64,000 nucleotides of DNA, taken from the NCBI GenBank assembly GCA_039698075.1, contig JBDKTJ010000062.1, forward strand, positions 1 through 64,000, in the 5' to 3' direction. Of the stretch, positions 52,287 through 61,582 are shown in pieces. The notes beneath the pieces are model-generated. The model did not search any database and was not told where the DNA came from. It worked only from the letters and a program-made list of their open reading frames with translations. This stretch comes from JAJFVC01 sp039698075. GTDB taxonomy: Bacteria > Planctomycetota > Planctomycetia > Pirellulales > Thermoguttaceae. A program made the translations under genes and the position numbers. How positions within the stretch are numbered: the first letter of the stretch is position 1; each line of letters starts with the position of its first letter.

Positions 52287-53576
52287 ATGACCCCCCCATC
52301 CAAAGCAAATCTTCAACTTGGCACCTTGGCGCTGCACGCCGGACAACAGCCCGACCCGACGACCGGCTCGTGCGCTGTGCCGATCCATATGACGAGCAGC
52401 TACGTCTTCAAAAGCGCCGAACATGCCGCGAAGTTGTTCGCGCTGAAGGAGCTCGGCTGGATTTACACCCGGCTGGGAAACCCCACCACCGACGTGTTCG
52501 AGCAACGGATGGCCGCGCTCGACGGCGGCGTCGGCGCCGTGGCCACCAGCAGCGGCGAACACGCCATCGCCGTGGCGCTGTTGAATCTGGCGCATTCCGG
52601 CGGCCACATCGTCTCCGGTGCGGCGTTGTACGGCGGCACCGTCACCCTGCTGGGACAGACGTTCAAGCGGCTGGGCATTGATGTGACGTTCGTCGACGCC
52701 ACGCGGCCCGACGAAATTGCCAGGGCGATTCGTCCCAACACCCGGGCCGTGTTCGTCGAATCGCTGGCCAATCCGAAAAACGACGTGCTCGACTACGACG
52801 CCATTGCCGAGGTGGCTCATCAGGCCGGGCTGCCGCTGGTTTGCGACAACACGGTGCTAACGCCGCTGCTGTTCCGTCCGTTCGAGCACGGCGTCGACAT
52901 TGCGGTCTACAGCGCGACGAAATTCATTGGTGGACACGGCACGAGCATCGGCGGGGTGATCGTCGACAGCGGCCGGTTCGATTGGGGACGCCAGCCGGAT
53001 CGCTGGCCGCAGTTCACCACGCCCGACCCTTCGTACCACGGCATGGTGTTTCACGATGCCATGGGCCCGATGTGTTACATTGTGACGTGCCGCACCCACT
53101 GGCTGCGCGATTTGGGCGGGGTGTTGAGTCCGGCCAATGCGTTCTTGTTCTTGCAGGGGCTCGAAACGCTGCATCTGCGGATGCCGCGCCATTGCGAAAA
53201 CGCCTTGGCGGTCGCGAAGTTTTTGGAGGCCCATCCGCGGGTTCGCTGGGTCAACTATCCGGGACTGCCGTCGCATCCCGACTATCGACGGGCCCAACAA
53301 TACTTGCCGCACGGTTGCGGCGCGATTTTGGGGTTCGGATTCCACGGAGGACCCGAGGCGGCGCGCCGTTTCATCGAAAAAGTGAAGCTGGCCTCGCATC
53401 TGGCGAACATCGGCGACGCGAGAACGCTGGTGATTCATCCGGCCAGCACCACGCACAGCCAGTTGACGCCCGAGGAATTGACGGCCGCCGGCATTACGAA
53501 CGATTACGTTCGCGTCAGCGTCGGTTTGGAGGACGTCGCCGACATTATCGCCGATTTCGATCAAGCACTTCAATAA
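52287..53576 (+). CDS. metY: O-acetylhomoserine sulfhydrylase
   Basis: This PLP enzyme makes homocysteine from O-acetylhomoserine and sulfide. The 429-aa protein from ATG 52287 belongs to the Cys/Met-metabolism PLP family. PLP-site features include GWIYTRLGNPTTDVFEQRMA and the lysine region VYSATKFIGGHGTSIGG. The substrate-binding ending HPASTTHSQLTPEEL is typical. Length and the insert around residues 230-270 fit MetY rather than MetB. metX-metW follows by 90 bases, so the two supply methionine together. Confidence 0.93.
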   Translation: MTPPSKANLQLGTLALHAGQQPDPTTGSCAVPIHMTSSYVFKSAEHAAKLFALKELGWIYTRLGNPTTDVFEQRMAALDGGVGAVATSSGEHAIAVALLNLAHSGGHIVSGAALYGGTVTLLGQTFKRLGIDVTFVDATRPDEIARAIRPNTRAVFVESLANPKNDVLDYDAIAEVAHQAGLPLVCDNTVLTPLLFRPFEHGVDIAVYSATKFIGGHGTSIGGVIVDSGRFDWGRQPDRWPQFTTPDPSYHGMVFHDAMGPMCYIVTCRTHWLRDLGGVLSPANAFLFLQGLETLHLRMPRHCENALAVAKFLEAHPRVRWVNYPGLPSHPDYRRAQQYLPHGCGAILGFGFHGGPEAARRFIEKVKLASHLANIGDARTLVIHPASTTHSQLTPEELTAAGITNDYVRVSVGLEDVADIIADFDQALQ

Positions 53577-53666
53577 GGGGAGAGAGGAGAGGAAACAGGG
53601 AGAGTCTCACCACGTCGCGCGGCGTTCTCATCCGTACTCTCCACTCTTCACTCTCCACTCGCCATT

Positions 53667-55499
53667 ATGCCAAACGATCATTTTGACAGCAGCGACAGCC
53701 TTCGCAACGCTCAGCCGCTGAAACATCTACAAACCGTGACGTTTCGAGAGCCGATCCCGTTGGAGTTGGGTCGCCAATTGCCCGAGGTGACCGTGGCGTT
53801 CGAGACCTACGGCCGGTTGAACTCCGCCGGCGACAACGCGGTGCTGATCTGCCACGCGCTGTCGGGCGACTCGCACGTCGCGCGGCACGACGAGGCCGAC
53901 GACGCCGGTTGGTGGGACATCATGGTCGGGCCGGGCAAGGCGATCGACACGGATCGGTATTTCGTGATTTGCCCGAACTTCTTGGGTGGTTGCCGAGGTT
54001 CGACCGGTCCGAACAGCATCGACCCGAGGACCGGGCAGCCCTACGCCACGGATTTTCCGGTCGTCACGCTGGGCGACATCGTCGAATCCCAACGGCGATT
54101 GATCGACCATTTGGGCGTTCGCCGGCTTCGGGCGGTCGTCGGCGGATCGTTGGGCGGCCACGCCGTGCTGACTTGGGCCACGCGGCTGCCCGAGCGATTG
54201 GTCGGCGCCGTGGCCATCGCCACTTCACCGCGGTTGACCAGCCAGGCGTTGGCGTTCGACGTGGTCGGTCGAAACGCCATTCTGCGCGATCCGACTTACC
54301 ATAAGGGTCGCTACTACGATCTCGAACACGGCCCGACCGTCGGACTGGCCATCGCGCGGATGTTGGGCCACATCACGTACCTCTCGCGCGAAGCGATGAT
54401 GCAGAAGTTCGACTCCCAACGACTTCGTCCGCGCGACGTCCACACGCAGTTCGAGACCAAGTTCGCCGTCGGCTCGTATCTGGCCTATCAAGGCGATCGG
54501 TTCGGCGAGCGTTTTGACGCCAACAGCTATCTGACGCTCACGATGGCGATCGACCTGTTCGACCTGGGCGCCACGGGCGAATCGCTGCGCCAGGCGTTGA
54601 ACCGATCGACGTGCCGCTGGCTGCTGATGAGCTTCAGCAGCGATTGGCTCTTCCCGCCGTTCCAGTCGCAAGAGCTGGTCGACGCCCTGATCGCCAGCGA
54701 CAAGCCGGTCAGCTATTGCAGCATCCAGACCGATTGCGGCCACGACGCCTTTTTGTTGCCCAACCAGTTGCACATTTACGGCGAGATGGTTCGGGCGTTT
54801 TTGGAGAATCTGGGAAGCGAAACCGGGGATGCCGCCAACGGTCGAATCGCGGAGGTCGATCCTGCGCCTGCGGCCATTCCGCTTCCGCCTTCTTCGAGTA
54901 TTTTCCACCATCACCGGTTGGATTACGAAACCATCCTGAACTTGATCCCGCCGGGCGCGAGCGTGCTCGACTTGGGTTGCGGCTCGGGCGGGCTGTTGGC
55001 CCGACTGCGCGCACGAGGACATCAACATTTAGTCGGCGTAGAGTGGGATGAACAGGCAATCTTGACCTGCGTCCGACGCGGACTCAACGTTGTCCAGGCC
55101 GACTTGAACAAAGGGTTGACGGCCTTCGCCGACGGGCAGTTCGATTTTGTCGTGCTTTCCCAGACTCTGCAAATTGTCTTGGATGTGTCCAAGCTGTTGC
55201 ACGACATGTTGCGGGTGGGCCGTCGCGGGATCGTCAGTTTCCCGAACATCGGTTTTCACAAGCGCCGCGACGAGTTGGCCAAGCTCGGGCGTTCGCCGCA
55301 AGTTCAAGCAGACCAAGGCTTTCAGTGGTACAACACGCCGTATCTTCGCTGGCTGTCGATCGCCGATTTCGAGGATTTCTGCCGGCAACAAGGCGTGACG
55401 ATTCACCAGCAGATCGACTTGGACACCGAGGCCGACGTGCTGGTGCACGACGATCCGAACCGGAACGCCGACGTAGCGGTGATGGTGCTGAGCCGCTAG
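53667..55499 (+). CDS. metX: MetX-MetW fusion: homoserine O-acyltransferase plus methyltransferase-like domain
   Basis: The protein is 610 aa. Residues 1-380 are an alpha/beta-hydrolase of the MetX family that acylates homoserine: nucleophile Ser161 in VVGGSLGGHA, an Asp in SFSSDWLFPP and a His in DCGHDAFLLP. A Pro/Ser linker (about 395-415) joins a MetW-like domain (LDLGCGSGGLLARL at about 431, then FDFVVLSQTLQIV and FPNIGFHKRRDELAKL). MetW is usually a separate partner needed for MetX activity, and here the partner is built in. It follows metY. Confidence 0.93.
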   Translation: MPNDHFDSSDSLRNAQPLKHLQTVTFREPIPLELGRQLPEVTVAFETYGRLNSAGDNAVLICHALSGDSHVARHDEADDAGWWDIMVGPGKAIDTDRYFVICPNFLGGCRGSTGPNSIDPRTGQPYATDFPVVTLGDIVESQRRLIDHLGVRRLRAVVGGSLGGHAVLTWATRLPERLVGAVAIATSPRLTSQALAFDVVGRNAILRDPTYHKGRYYDLEHGPTVGLAIARMLGHITYLSREAMMQKFDSQRLRPRDVHTQFETKFAVGSYLAYQGDRFGERFDANSYLTLTMAIDLFDLGATGESLRQALNRSTCRWLLMSFSSDWLFPPFQSQELVDALIASDKPVSYCSIQTDCGHDAFLLPNQLHIYGEMVRAFLENLGSETGDAANGRIAEVDPAPAAIPLPPSSSIFHHHRLDYETILNLIPPGASVLDLGCGSGGLLARLRARGHQHLVGVEWDEQAILTCVRRGLNVVQADLNKGLTAFADGQFDFVVLSQTLQIVLDVSKLLHDMLRVGRRGIVSFPNIGFHKRRDELAKLGRSPQVQADQGFQWYNTPYLRWLSIADFEDFCRQQGVTIHQQIDLDTEADVLVHDDPNRNADVAVMVLSR

Positions 55500-55516
55500 C
55501 ACTACAGCGCTGGGTT

Positions 55517-55679
55517 CACCACGGAGCCACGGAGGACACTGAGACAGAAGCGTAAAAGGGATAAGAACTTAGGGCCATGGCGCCGTTCTCAGAAATGCGA
55601 CGACCTTGCCGCGCCAGGTGGCGGCCTGCAAGAGCACCTTCTTTTCTGCTTTCTCGGTGTTCTCCGTGTCTCCGTGGTG
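55517..55679. mobile_element. MITE-like inverted-repeat element, copy 2
   Basis: CACCACGGAGCCACGGAGGA at 55517 and its inverted form TTCTCCGTGTCTCCGTGGTG at about 55660-55679 bound this copy. Its core matches the reverse complement of 3971-4127, including GGGATAAGAACTTAGGGCCA and GAAATGCGACGACCTTG-like words. It lies 17 bases after metX-metW. The rest of 55680-55917 contains no gene that I can support. Confidence 0.75.
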
Positions 55680-55917
55680 AGTTAGTGCTAGGAACTTCTT
55701 CAAAGGCCGTCCGTCGGGCCTCCCTCGGTTGGGAGCGTCGAACCGCTTTGGAACCGGCCCGAAAAGATTTCCGGCAGAAACGGTGCAATCGGCATTCCTG
55801 GTCTGCCGATACGTGATACAGGCATGCGCTTGCGCGGCCGATGCGGTCAACGTGTACTCCCCAATAGGGGCATAACGCCGATCGCCGCCGCGGCTTTCTC
55901 TCCAGGAGTCCGACACT

Positions 55918-56250
55918 ATGCAAATCAAGGTCTATGTTCCCAAGGTCATCGAGATTCCCAGCGAGTATTTGCCGGCATTGGCCAAACGAGCGGCCGACAG
56001 CTTAGGCGAACGCTCTCACGAGGTCTCGGCAACCCGGGGACATCTGGTCCGTCAAGCCGTTCAAGATGGGCTGCTTCGGGAGTTCGATCCCTTGTTGGGC
56101 GAAGACGGCACGGTCGACGTGGTTTGCGACCCCGGCTTGGAAATCCCGTTGGAGTTCGAAAACCGGACTCTCACGCTGGCGGAATTGCTCGACGCCCTGC
56201 AATACAAACGCACGTTGGACGAGTCGCAACCGTCGGCCGAAGCGGCCTGA
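55918..56250 (+). CDS. Small protein of unknown function
   Basis: The protein is 110 aa, with CAGGAG nine bases before the ATG. It starts MQIKVYVPKVIEIPSEYLPA, is acidic and soluble, and has no TM. There are helical segments (LPALAKRAADSLGERSHEV) and a short beta-rich middle (DGTVDVVCDPGLEIPLEFEN). I do not recognise the family. Codon use and SD support it as a real gene. It stands alone downstream of the inverted-repeat element. Confidence 0.6.
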   Translation: MQIKVYVPKVIEIPSEYLPALAKRAADSLGERSHEVSATRGHLVRQAVQDGLLREFDPLLGEDGTVDVVCDPGLEIPLEFENRTLTLAELLDALQYKRTLDESQPSAEAA

Positions 56251-56379
56251 CACGCGGCTTTTCAGACAAGAGTGGAGCGGATCCCGGTCCATCCCTCTTG
56301 CCGGACGTCGCGCGCAACCCGGGCGGACCGATTTTTCATCGGCGATGCTTCCTGCAAGCAGAGCAAACAAGAGTGCGGC

Positions 56380-56487
56380 CTAGTCTCGGGCCTTCTTGCG
56401 ATGCGTCTGAACGAGGATTTCCGTCGCCAGAAAGCAGATCGCTAAAAAGCTCGCGCCGACAAGGGAATAGACGATTTCGACGGGCAT
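56380..56487 (-). CDS. Candidate 35-aa single-TM small protein
   Basis: A minus-strand frame from ATG 56487 to TAG 56380 encodes a 35-residue peptide. It has a hydrophobic core (IVYSLVGASFLAICFLATEI) and a basic tail (THRKKARD), the layout of small membrane proteins. No strong SD is visible. It is too short to be recognised by family and lies in an otherwise unassigned 537-base gap (56251-56787). Confidence 0.35.
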   Translation of the reverse strand: MPVEIVYSLVGASFLAICFLATEILVQTHRKKARD

Positions 56488-56787
56488 GGCGAGTCTCGGG
56501 GGGCGGGTGAACGATGGATGCCAACGACCATTCAAACGTGCGCGTTGTCGCCTGTTGACCCGGTGCTGGGGGTAAACAGGTTGATTTTCTCACCAAGAAA
56601 AACGCAGCTTTGAATCGGAATCCGTCAGGGGTCTGCAATTCTCATCGACCCATGCGTCCGTCCGGCTCAAATCCATCGGTTTGCGGTTCTTCGACCGATT
56701 CGTCCGAATCAAATCGCCCAAACGTCAAGATTTTTGCGTTCGTTGCGATCCATCCACGGACGTGTTCTTGAATGGACGCTCCGCGCG

Positions 56788-57039
56788 CTACCGCGAAGCC
56801 GTGTGGCCGCGACGCTCCGCCTTTTGTTGGAGAATCCGCACTTCCAGATCGCCCTGGGTCTTTTGGGCCCATTGCTCCAAATTTACGCACCATTCCAAGG
56901 CTTTTTTGTCGTGAAGCGGGAAGTCGGCGATGTCGTGCTCTCGGCTTCGACTGGCCATGTGCCGCACGATCGAAGCCAAATCGAGCATCCGCAGGGCCAA
57001 ACGGTCGAGTTGTTCGGGATTGTAGGTTTGCAGCGTCAT
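56788..57039 (-). CDS. Small helical protein of unknown function
   Basis: The protein is 83 aa from ATG 57039 (another ATG at 57045). It is strongly helical and charged (QLDRLALRMLDLASIVRHMA, KKALEWCVNLEQWAQKTQGD), which looks like a real soluble protein, perhaps planctomycete-specific. It is divergent from typA/bipA, 130 bases away. No function is known. The longer upstream frame lacks protein-like composition. Confidence 0.55.
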   Translation of the reverse strand: MTLQTYNPEQLDRLALRMLDLASIVRHMASRSREHDIADFPLHDKKALEWCVNLEQWAQKTQGDLEVRILQQKAERRGHTASR

Positions 57040-57169
57040 GGGCATTATTTTACCCAAAACTTTTGGTTTTGTCCATGCAATCTTGTCCGTGGTGAAGCCC
57101 TGGCCGCTTGACTCCCCCCGGCCGGACTGATAGGCTGATTGGTTTCGCAATCCTTTAGCCCACTTCCCC

Positions 57170-58987
57170 ATGCGCCGCACTGACATCCGCAACGTCGCCA
57201 TCATCGCCCACGTTGACCACGGCAAAACCAGCTTGGTCGATTGCATGCTGCATCAAAGCGGCCGATACCGCGAAACCCAATTGGTTGGCGAGCAGATTCT
57301 CGACTCGAACGATCTGGAGCGAGAACGCGGCATCACAATTCTGGCCAAAAACATCGCCGTTCCCTACAAAGGCGTGAAGATCAACATCATCGACACGCCC
57401 GGTCACGCCGATTTCGGCGGCGAGGTGGAGCGGGTGCTGCGCATGGCCGACGGCGCGCTGGTGTTGGTCGACGCCGCCGAGGGCCCGATGCCGCAAACCC
57501 GGTTCGTCTTGGGCAAGGCGTTCGAGTGCGGTTTGCGTCCGATCGTCGTGATCAACAAAATCGATCGGCCCGACGCTCGGCCGCACGAAGTGGTCGACGA
57601 GGTGTTGGAGCTGTTTTTGCAGTTGGGCGCCGACGACACGCTGGCCGATTTCCCGTATTTGTTCGCCAGCTCGAAGTTGGGCTACGCCACCGACGATCCG
57701 GCCAAGCCGACCGACAGCATCCAGTCGCTGATGGACATGATTTTGGAGAAAATTCCCGGCCCGGACGTCGATCTCGACCTGCCGCTGCAAATGTTGGTCA
57801 CCACGCTCGACTGGTCCGACTACGTGGGGCGGATCGCCATCGGGCGGGTGCAGTCGGGCACGGTTCGCAAAGGTCAAAACGTCGCGCTGATGCAGGCCGA
57901 CGATCGGATCGTCTCGACCAAGGCCGTCTCGGTCTACGTGTTCGAGGACCTCGGCCGCGTCGAGGTTCACGAGGTGGACGCCGGCGACATTTGCGCGATC
58001 GTCGGGCTCGAAGGCGTCGAGATCGGCGACACCGTGGCTTCGCCGACCGAGCCGCGCGCGTTGCCTCGGCTGAAGGTTGACGAGCCGACGTTGAAAATGA
58101 CCTTCGGCGTCAATTCGTCGCCGCTGGCCGGACGCGAAGGAAAATATCTGACCAGCCGCCATTTGCGCGAGCGGTTGATGCGCGAGTTGGAGCGGAACGT
58201 GGCCTTGCGGGTCGAGCCGATTCCCGGCACCGAGCAGTTTTCGGTCGCCGGCCGCGGCATCCTCCATCTGTCCGTGCTGATCGAAACCATGCGGCGCGAG
58301 GGCTACGAACTGTCGGTCGGCAAGCCCCAGGTGATTTTCCGCGAGATCGACGGCCAAATGTGCGAGCCGTTCGAGAGTCTGGTCGTCGAGACGCCGTCCG
58401 AACGCACCGGTCCGGTGATGGAGTTGGTCGGCGAACGCCGCGCCCAGTTGGTCGAAATGACCTCGCACAACGACTACACGTTCATGGTTTTCTCGATTCC
58501 CGCCCGGGGCCTGATCGGCCTGCGCACCCGATTGCTCAACGCCACGCAAGGCACGGCGGTGATCCACCATCGGTTCGAGGGCTATCGGCCCATGGCCGAA
58601 TCGATCCCGGGCCGCACGACCGGCGTCTTGGTGTCGATCGCCGCGGGCAAGGCCGTCGCGTTTGGGCTCGACAGTCTCCAGCAGCGGGCCGAGTTGCACG
58701 TCTCGCCCGGCGACGTGATTTACGAGGGCATGATCGTCGGCGAGAACAGTCGACCGGAGGACATGAACGTCAATCCGACGAAGGAAAAGAAGCTGTCGAA
58801 CATGCGTGCCGTAGGCCACGACCGCAACATCCTGCTGAAGCCGGCCCGCAAAATGTCGCTCGAAGAGGCGTTGGAGTTCATCGCCGACGACGAACTGGTC
58901 GAAGTGACGCCCAGTCTGATCCGGCTGCGCAAAATTCTCCTGAAGGAAACCGATCGGCGCCGCGCGAATCGTCAGGCCGCCGGTTAA
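57170..58987 (+). CDS. typA: Translational GTPase TypA/BipA
   Basis: BipA is a ribosome-binding GTPase that helps 50S assembly and stress or cold growth. The 605-aa protein has the complete GTP-binding set: IAHVDHGKTSLVD (G1), RGITI (G2), DTPGHADFGG (G3) and NKIDRPDARP (G4). EF-G-like domains and the BipA C-terminal domain (KNLRAVGHDRNILLKPARKM-like, ending with the basic ETDRRRANRQ) follow. The ATG at 57170 gives the usual N-terminus. It stands alone, 40 bases ahead of the YfhO-like gene on the same strand. Confidence 0.96.
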   Translation: MRRTDIRNVAIIAHVDHGKTSLVDCMLHQSGRYRETQLVGEQILDSNDLERERGITILAKNIAVPYKGVKINIIDTPGHADFGGEVERVLRMADGALVLVDAAEGPMPQTRFVLGKAFECGLRPIVVINKIDRPDARPHEVVDEVLELFLQLGADDTLADFPYLFASSKLGYATDDPAKPTDSIQSLMDMILEKIPGPDVDLDLPLQMLVTTLDWSDYVGRIAIGRVQSGTVRKGQNVALMQADDRIVSTKAVSVYVFEDLGRVEVHEVDAGDICAIVGLEGVEIGDTVASPTEPRALPRLKVDEPTLKMTFGVNSSPLAGREGKYLTSRHLRERLMRELERNVALRVEPIPGTEQFSVAGRGILHLSVLIETMRREGYELSVGKPQVIFREIDGQMCEPFESLVVETPSERTGPVMELVGERRAQLVEMTSHNDYTFMVFSIPARGLIGLRTRLLNATQGTAVIHHRFEGYRPMAESIPGRTTGVLVSIAAGKAVAFGLDSLQQRAELHVSPGDVIYEGMIVGENSRPEDMNVNPTKEKKLSNMRAVGHDRNILLKPARKMSLEEALEFIADDELVEVTPSLIRLRKILLKETDRRRANRQAAG

Positions 58988-59026
58988 CAGGCGGTTTCAC
59001 GCGAGCGGCGACATGGGCAAAGATCC

Positions 59027-61540
59027 ATGGCTGAAAAACGCAATTCGAAGAAGACGAAGAACGACGTTTCCGCCAATTTCCCGCAAGAGCCGGCTGCCGC
59101 GACGCAGGCCGATCGACCGTGGCTCCGCGCGGCGTGGGTGGCGGTCGGAATCGTCGTTTGCCAGGCGATTTTGTTCGGTCCGTCGCTGGTGGGCTGGAAA
59201 ATTCTGCTGCCGTTGGACTATCTGGCCAGTCCCGGCGTCTACCTGCCGCGGTCGCCGGAGACCGAAAACCTGCCGCTGCACAATTACGTGCGGTCGGATC
59301 TGATTTTGATGGGCGAACCGAATCGCCAGTTCGCCGCCGGAGAGTTTCGCGCCGGGCGGCTGCCGCTTTGGATGCCGTATCAATTCGCCGGCTGTCCGTT
59401 CGCGGGCTTTTCAAAATACTCGCCGTTCGAGTGGATCGGCTATTGCGTCCGTTCGCCGATCGCCTTGGCGTGGGCGCAACTGTTGCTGGCGCTGTTCATC
59501 GGGGCGGGCACGTATTGGTTTTGTCGGCATGCGCTGCACGTAGGCCCCTGGCCTGCGACCGTCGCGGCGTGGTGCTGGCCCATGGCGGGCTTTTTCGTCT
59601 TTTGGCAAGGTTACGGACCCGTGTTCGCCGCGGCGTGGCTGCCGTGGTTGTTGTTGGCCGTCGACCGAACGGTTCGTCGGACGGGGCCTTGGGCGGCGCC
59701 GTCGCTGGCCGTTGCCACCGGGCTGCTGTTGGTCAGCGGACAGCTCGACGTGGCCGCTCAGGTGTTGCTGGCGTCGGGTTTGTATGCCGTCTGGTGTTTC
59801 ATCGACCAATACGGCAAACAGTGCTTCAGTCGGGCCGTGCTGCCGGCGATTGCGGCGGTAACGATCGCCTGGCTGCTGGGCATGCTGTTGGCCTCGCCCT
59901 ATTGGATTCCGTTGGTCGAGTATTCGCGGACCGGCTCACGCATGGCTCGTCGCAGCCAAGGCGAGGAAGAGCGTCCGCCGGTGGGCCTCGAAGCGCTGCC
60001 CGAAATCGTCTTGCCCGACGTGTACGGCTCGACCCAGATCGGCAACTTTCCGATCTTCCCCAAAGGCCAAGGCAACCAGTTGGAGAGCGCATCGGTCACG
60101 TACACGGGACTGTTGATCACGTTGCTGGCCGCGCCGTTGGCCTGGTGCAGCCGCCGGCATCGCTCGATGAACGTGTTTTGGGCGATTCTCGCCGTGCTCG
60201 GCGTCAGTTGGTGCCTGGACGTTCCGGGGGTCGTCGATCTGTTGCGGCTGCCGGGTTTGAAAATGATGTCGCACAATCGGTTCACGTTCGCCACGTCGAT
60301 GGCCCTGTTGGCGATGGCGGCCGTCGGATTGGACGTGCTTTGGCGCAACGAGGTCCGGCCTCGCGGGTGGTTCTTGATCGGGGCGGGCGTGTTGGCTGCC
60401 ATGCTGCTTTGGTGTCTCTGGCGGACGGTCGTGCCGCCCGAGCCGATCGCCACGCAGTTGGGCCAGGCGGTGGCCTCGGGCCAACAGGTGTTTCGCGTGC
60501 CCGATGCGGCAAGCGTGCGACGCATTCAAGAGAATTTTTCGGTCCATTACGCCATGGCGGCGGCCTTGTGTCTGGTCGGCGCGGCGGCGTGGCTGCTGAT
60601 TTGGCGTCAGAAAACGGCGGCACGCTGGCTATTGCCCGTGTTGTCGGGCCTGATGGTGGTCGATCTCGTTTGGTTTGCGTTCGGACGCAGCTCGCAGTGC
60701 GATCCCGCGTTGTATTATCCTCGGATTCCCGCATTGGAAGAAACGGCGGCCGCGGGGCCGGGCCGAATCCTCGGCGTCGGGTGTCTGCCGGCGGCGCTGG
60801 CCCAAACGCACGGACTCCGCGACATCCGCGGCTACGACGCCGTGGACCCCGCCAGGCTGATGGACTTGATGCATTTGGCCGTCGCCCCAAACACCGCCTC
60901 GCCGATGTACGCCATGACGCAGTGGTTCATTCCGCAGATCTACGTTTCGCCAAAAGGCGATTTGCGGCTTTCCCCCGTCTTGGATCTGCTGAACGTTCGC
61001 TGGTTGGTGTTTCGCGGACAGCCGCGGTCGCCGCTGCGGCCGCAGTTCGCCAGTCCCGACTACTGGGTCGTGGCCAATCCGAACGTTTTGCCGCGGGCGT
61101 TCGTGCCCGAGCGGGTTGAAACGGTCGCCGACGACGCCGAACGTCTGGTTCGCTTGGGCAATCCCGGGTTCAACCCACGGCAGGTGGCCTACGTGGAGCA
61201 ACCGCTCGAACTGCCCGAGCGCTGCCGCGGCGAGGCGCGGATCGTCGACGAAATCCCCAGCCGCGTCACGATCTCGTTGGACATGCAGACGCCGGGTCTG
61301 GTCGTGCTCGGCGATCTTTGGGACACGGGTTGGAACGCCTATCTCGACGGGAAGTCGGTCGCCGTGTTGCGGACCAATCACGCCCTGCGCGGCGTCGTCG
61401 CGCCGAAGGGTCGCGGCACGCTGGAGTTCCGCTACGAACCGATCGGTTTTGCGTGGGGGCTGCGACTGTCCGGGCTGGCCGTCGTCGCGTTGGTCGGTTG
61501 GTCGGGCGTTTTATGGCGCCACCGACGAAAGACGAGCTGA
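59027..61540 (+). CDS. YfhO-family multi-pass membrane protein
   Basis: The 837-aa protein has at least ten hydrophobic helices (first about 34-58). A conserved large extracytoplasmic loop after TM1 contains NLPLHNYVRSDLILMGEPNR and LPLWMPYQFAGCPFAGF. YfhO-type proteins resemble integral glycosyltransferases of the PMT/GT-C kind and act in cell-wall or lipid glycosylation in Gram-positives. The catalytic residue cannot be confirmed here. The end (RYEPIGFAWGLRLSGLAVVA) holds the last TM. It follows typA by 39 bases and converges with the TPR gene. Confidence 0.75.
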   Translation: MAEKRNSKKTKNDVSANFPQEPAAATQADRPWLRAAWVAVGIVVCQAILFGPSLVGWKILLPLDYLASPGVYLPRSPETENLPLHNYVRSDLILMGEPNRQFAAGEFRAGRLPLWMPYQFAGCPFAGFSKYSPFEWIGYCVRSPIALAWAQLLLALFIGAGTYWFCRHALHVGPWPATVAAWCWPMAGFFVFWQGYGPVFAAAWLPWLLLAVDRTVRRTGPWAAPSLAVATGLLLVSGQLDVAAQVLLASGLYAVWCFIDQYGKQCFSRAVLPAIAAVTIAWLLGMLLASPYWIPLVEYSRTGSRMARRSQGEEERPPVGLEALPEIVLPDVYGSTQIGNFPIFPKGQGNQLESASVTYTGLLITLLAAPLAWCSRRHRSMNVFWAILAVLGVSWCLDVPGVVDLLRLPGLKMMSHNRFTFATSMALLAMAAVGLDVLWRNEVRPRGWFLIGAGVLAAMLLWCLWRTVVPPEPIATQLGQAVASGQQVFRVPDAASVRRIQENFSVHYAMAAALCLVGAAAWLLIWRQKTAARWLLPVLSGLMVVDLVWFAFGRSSQCDPALYYPRIPALEETAAAGPGRILGVGCLPAALAQTHGLRDIRGYDAVDPARLMDLMHLAVAPNTASPMYAMTQWFIPQIYVSPKGDLRLSPVLDLLNVRWLVFRGQPRSPLRPQFASPDYWVVANPNVLPRAFVPERVETVADDAERLVRLGNPGFNPRQVAYVEQPLELPERCRGEARIVDEIPSRVTISLDMQTPGLVVLGDLWDTGWNAYLDGKSVAVLRTNHALRGVVAPKGRGTLEFRYEPIGFAWGLRLSGLAVVALVGWSGVLWRHRRKTS

Positions 61541-61582
61541 AGCCGCGTTGCTTTTCTCGCGGTTGCCGTGTCGCTTGCGAGT

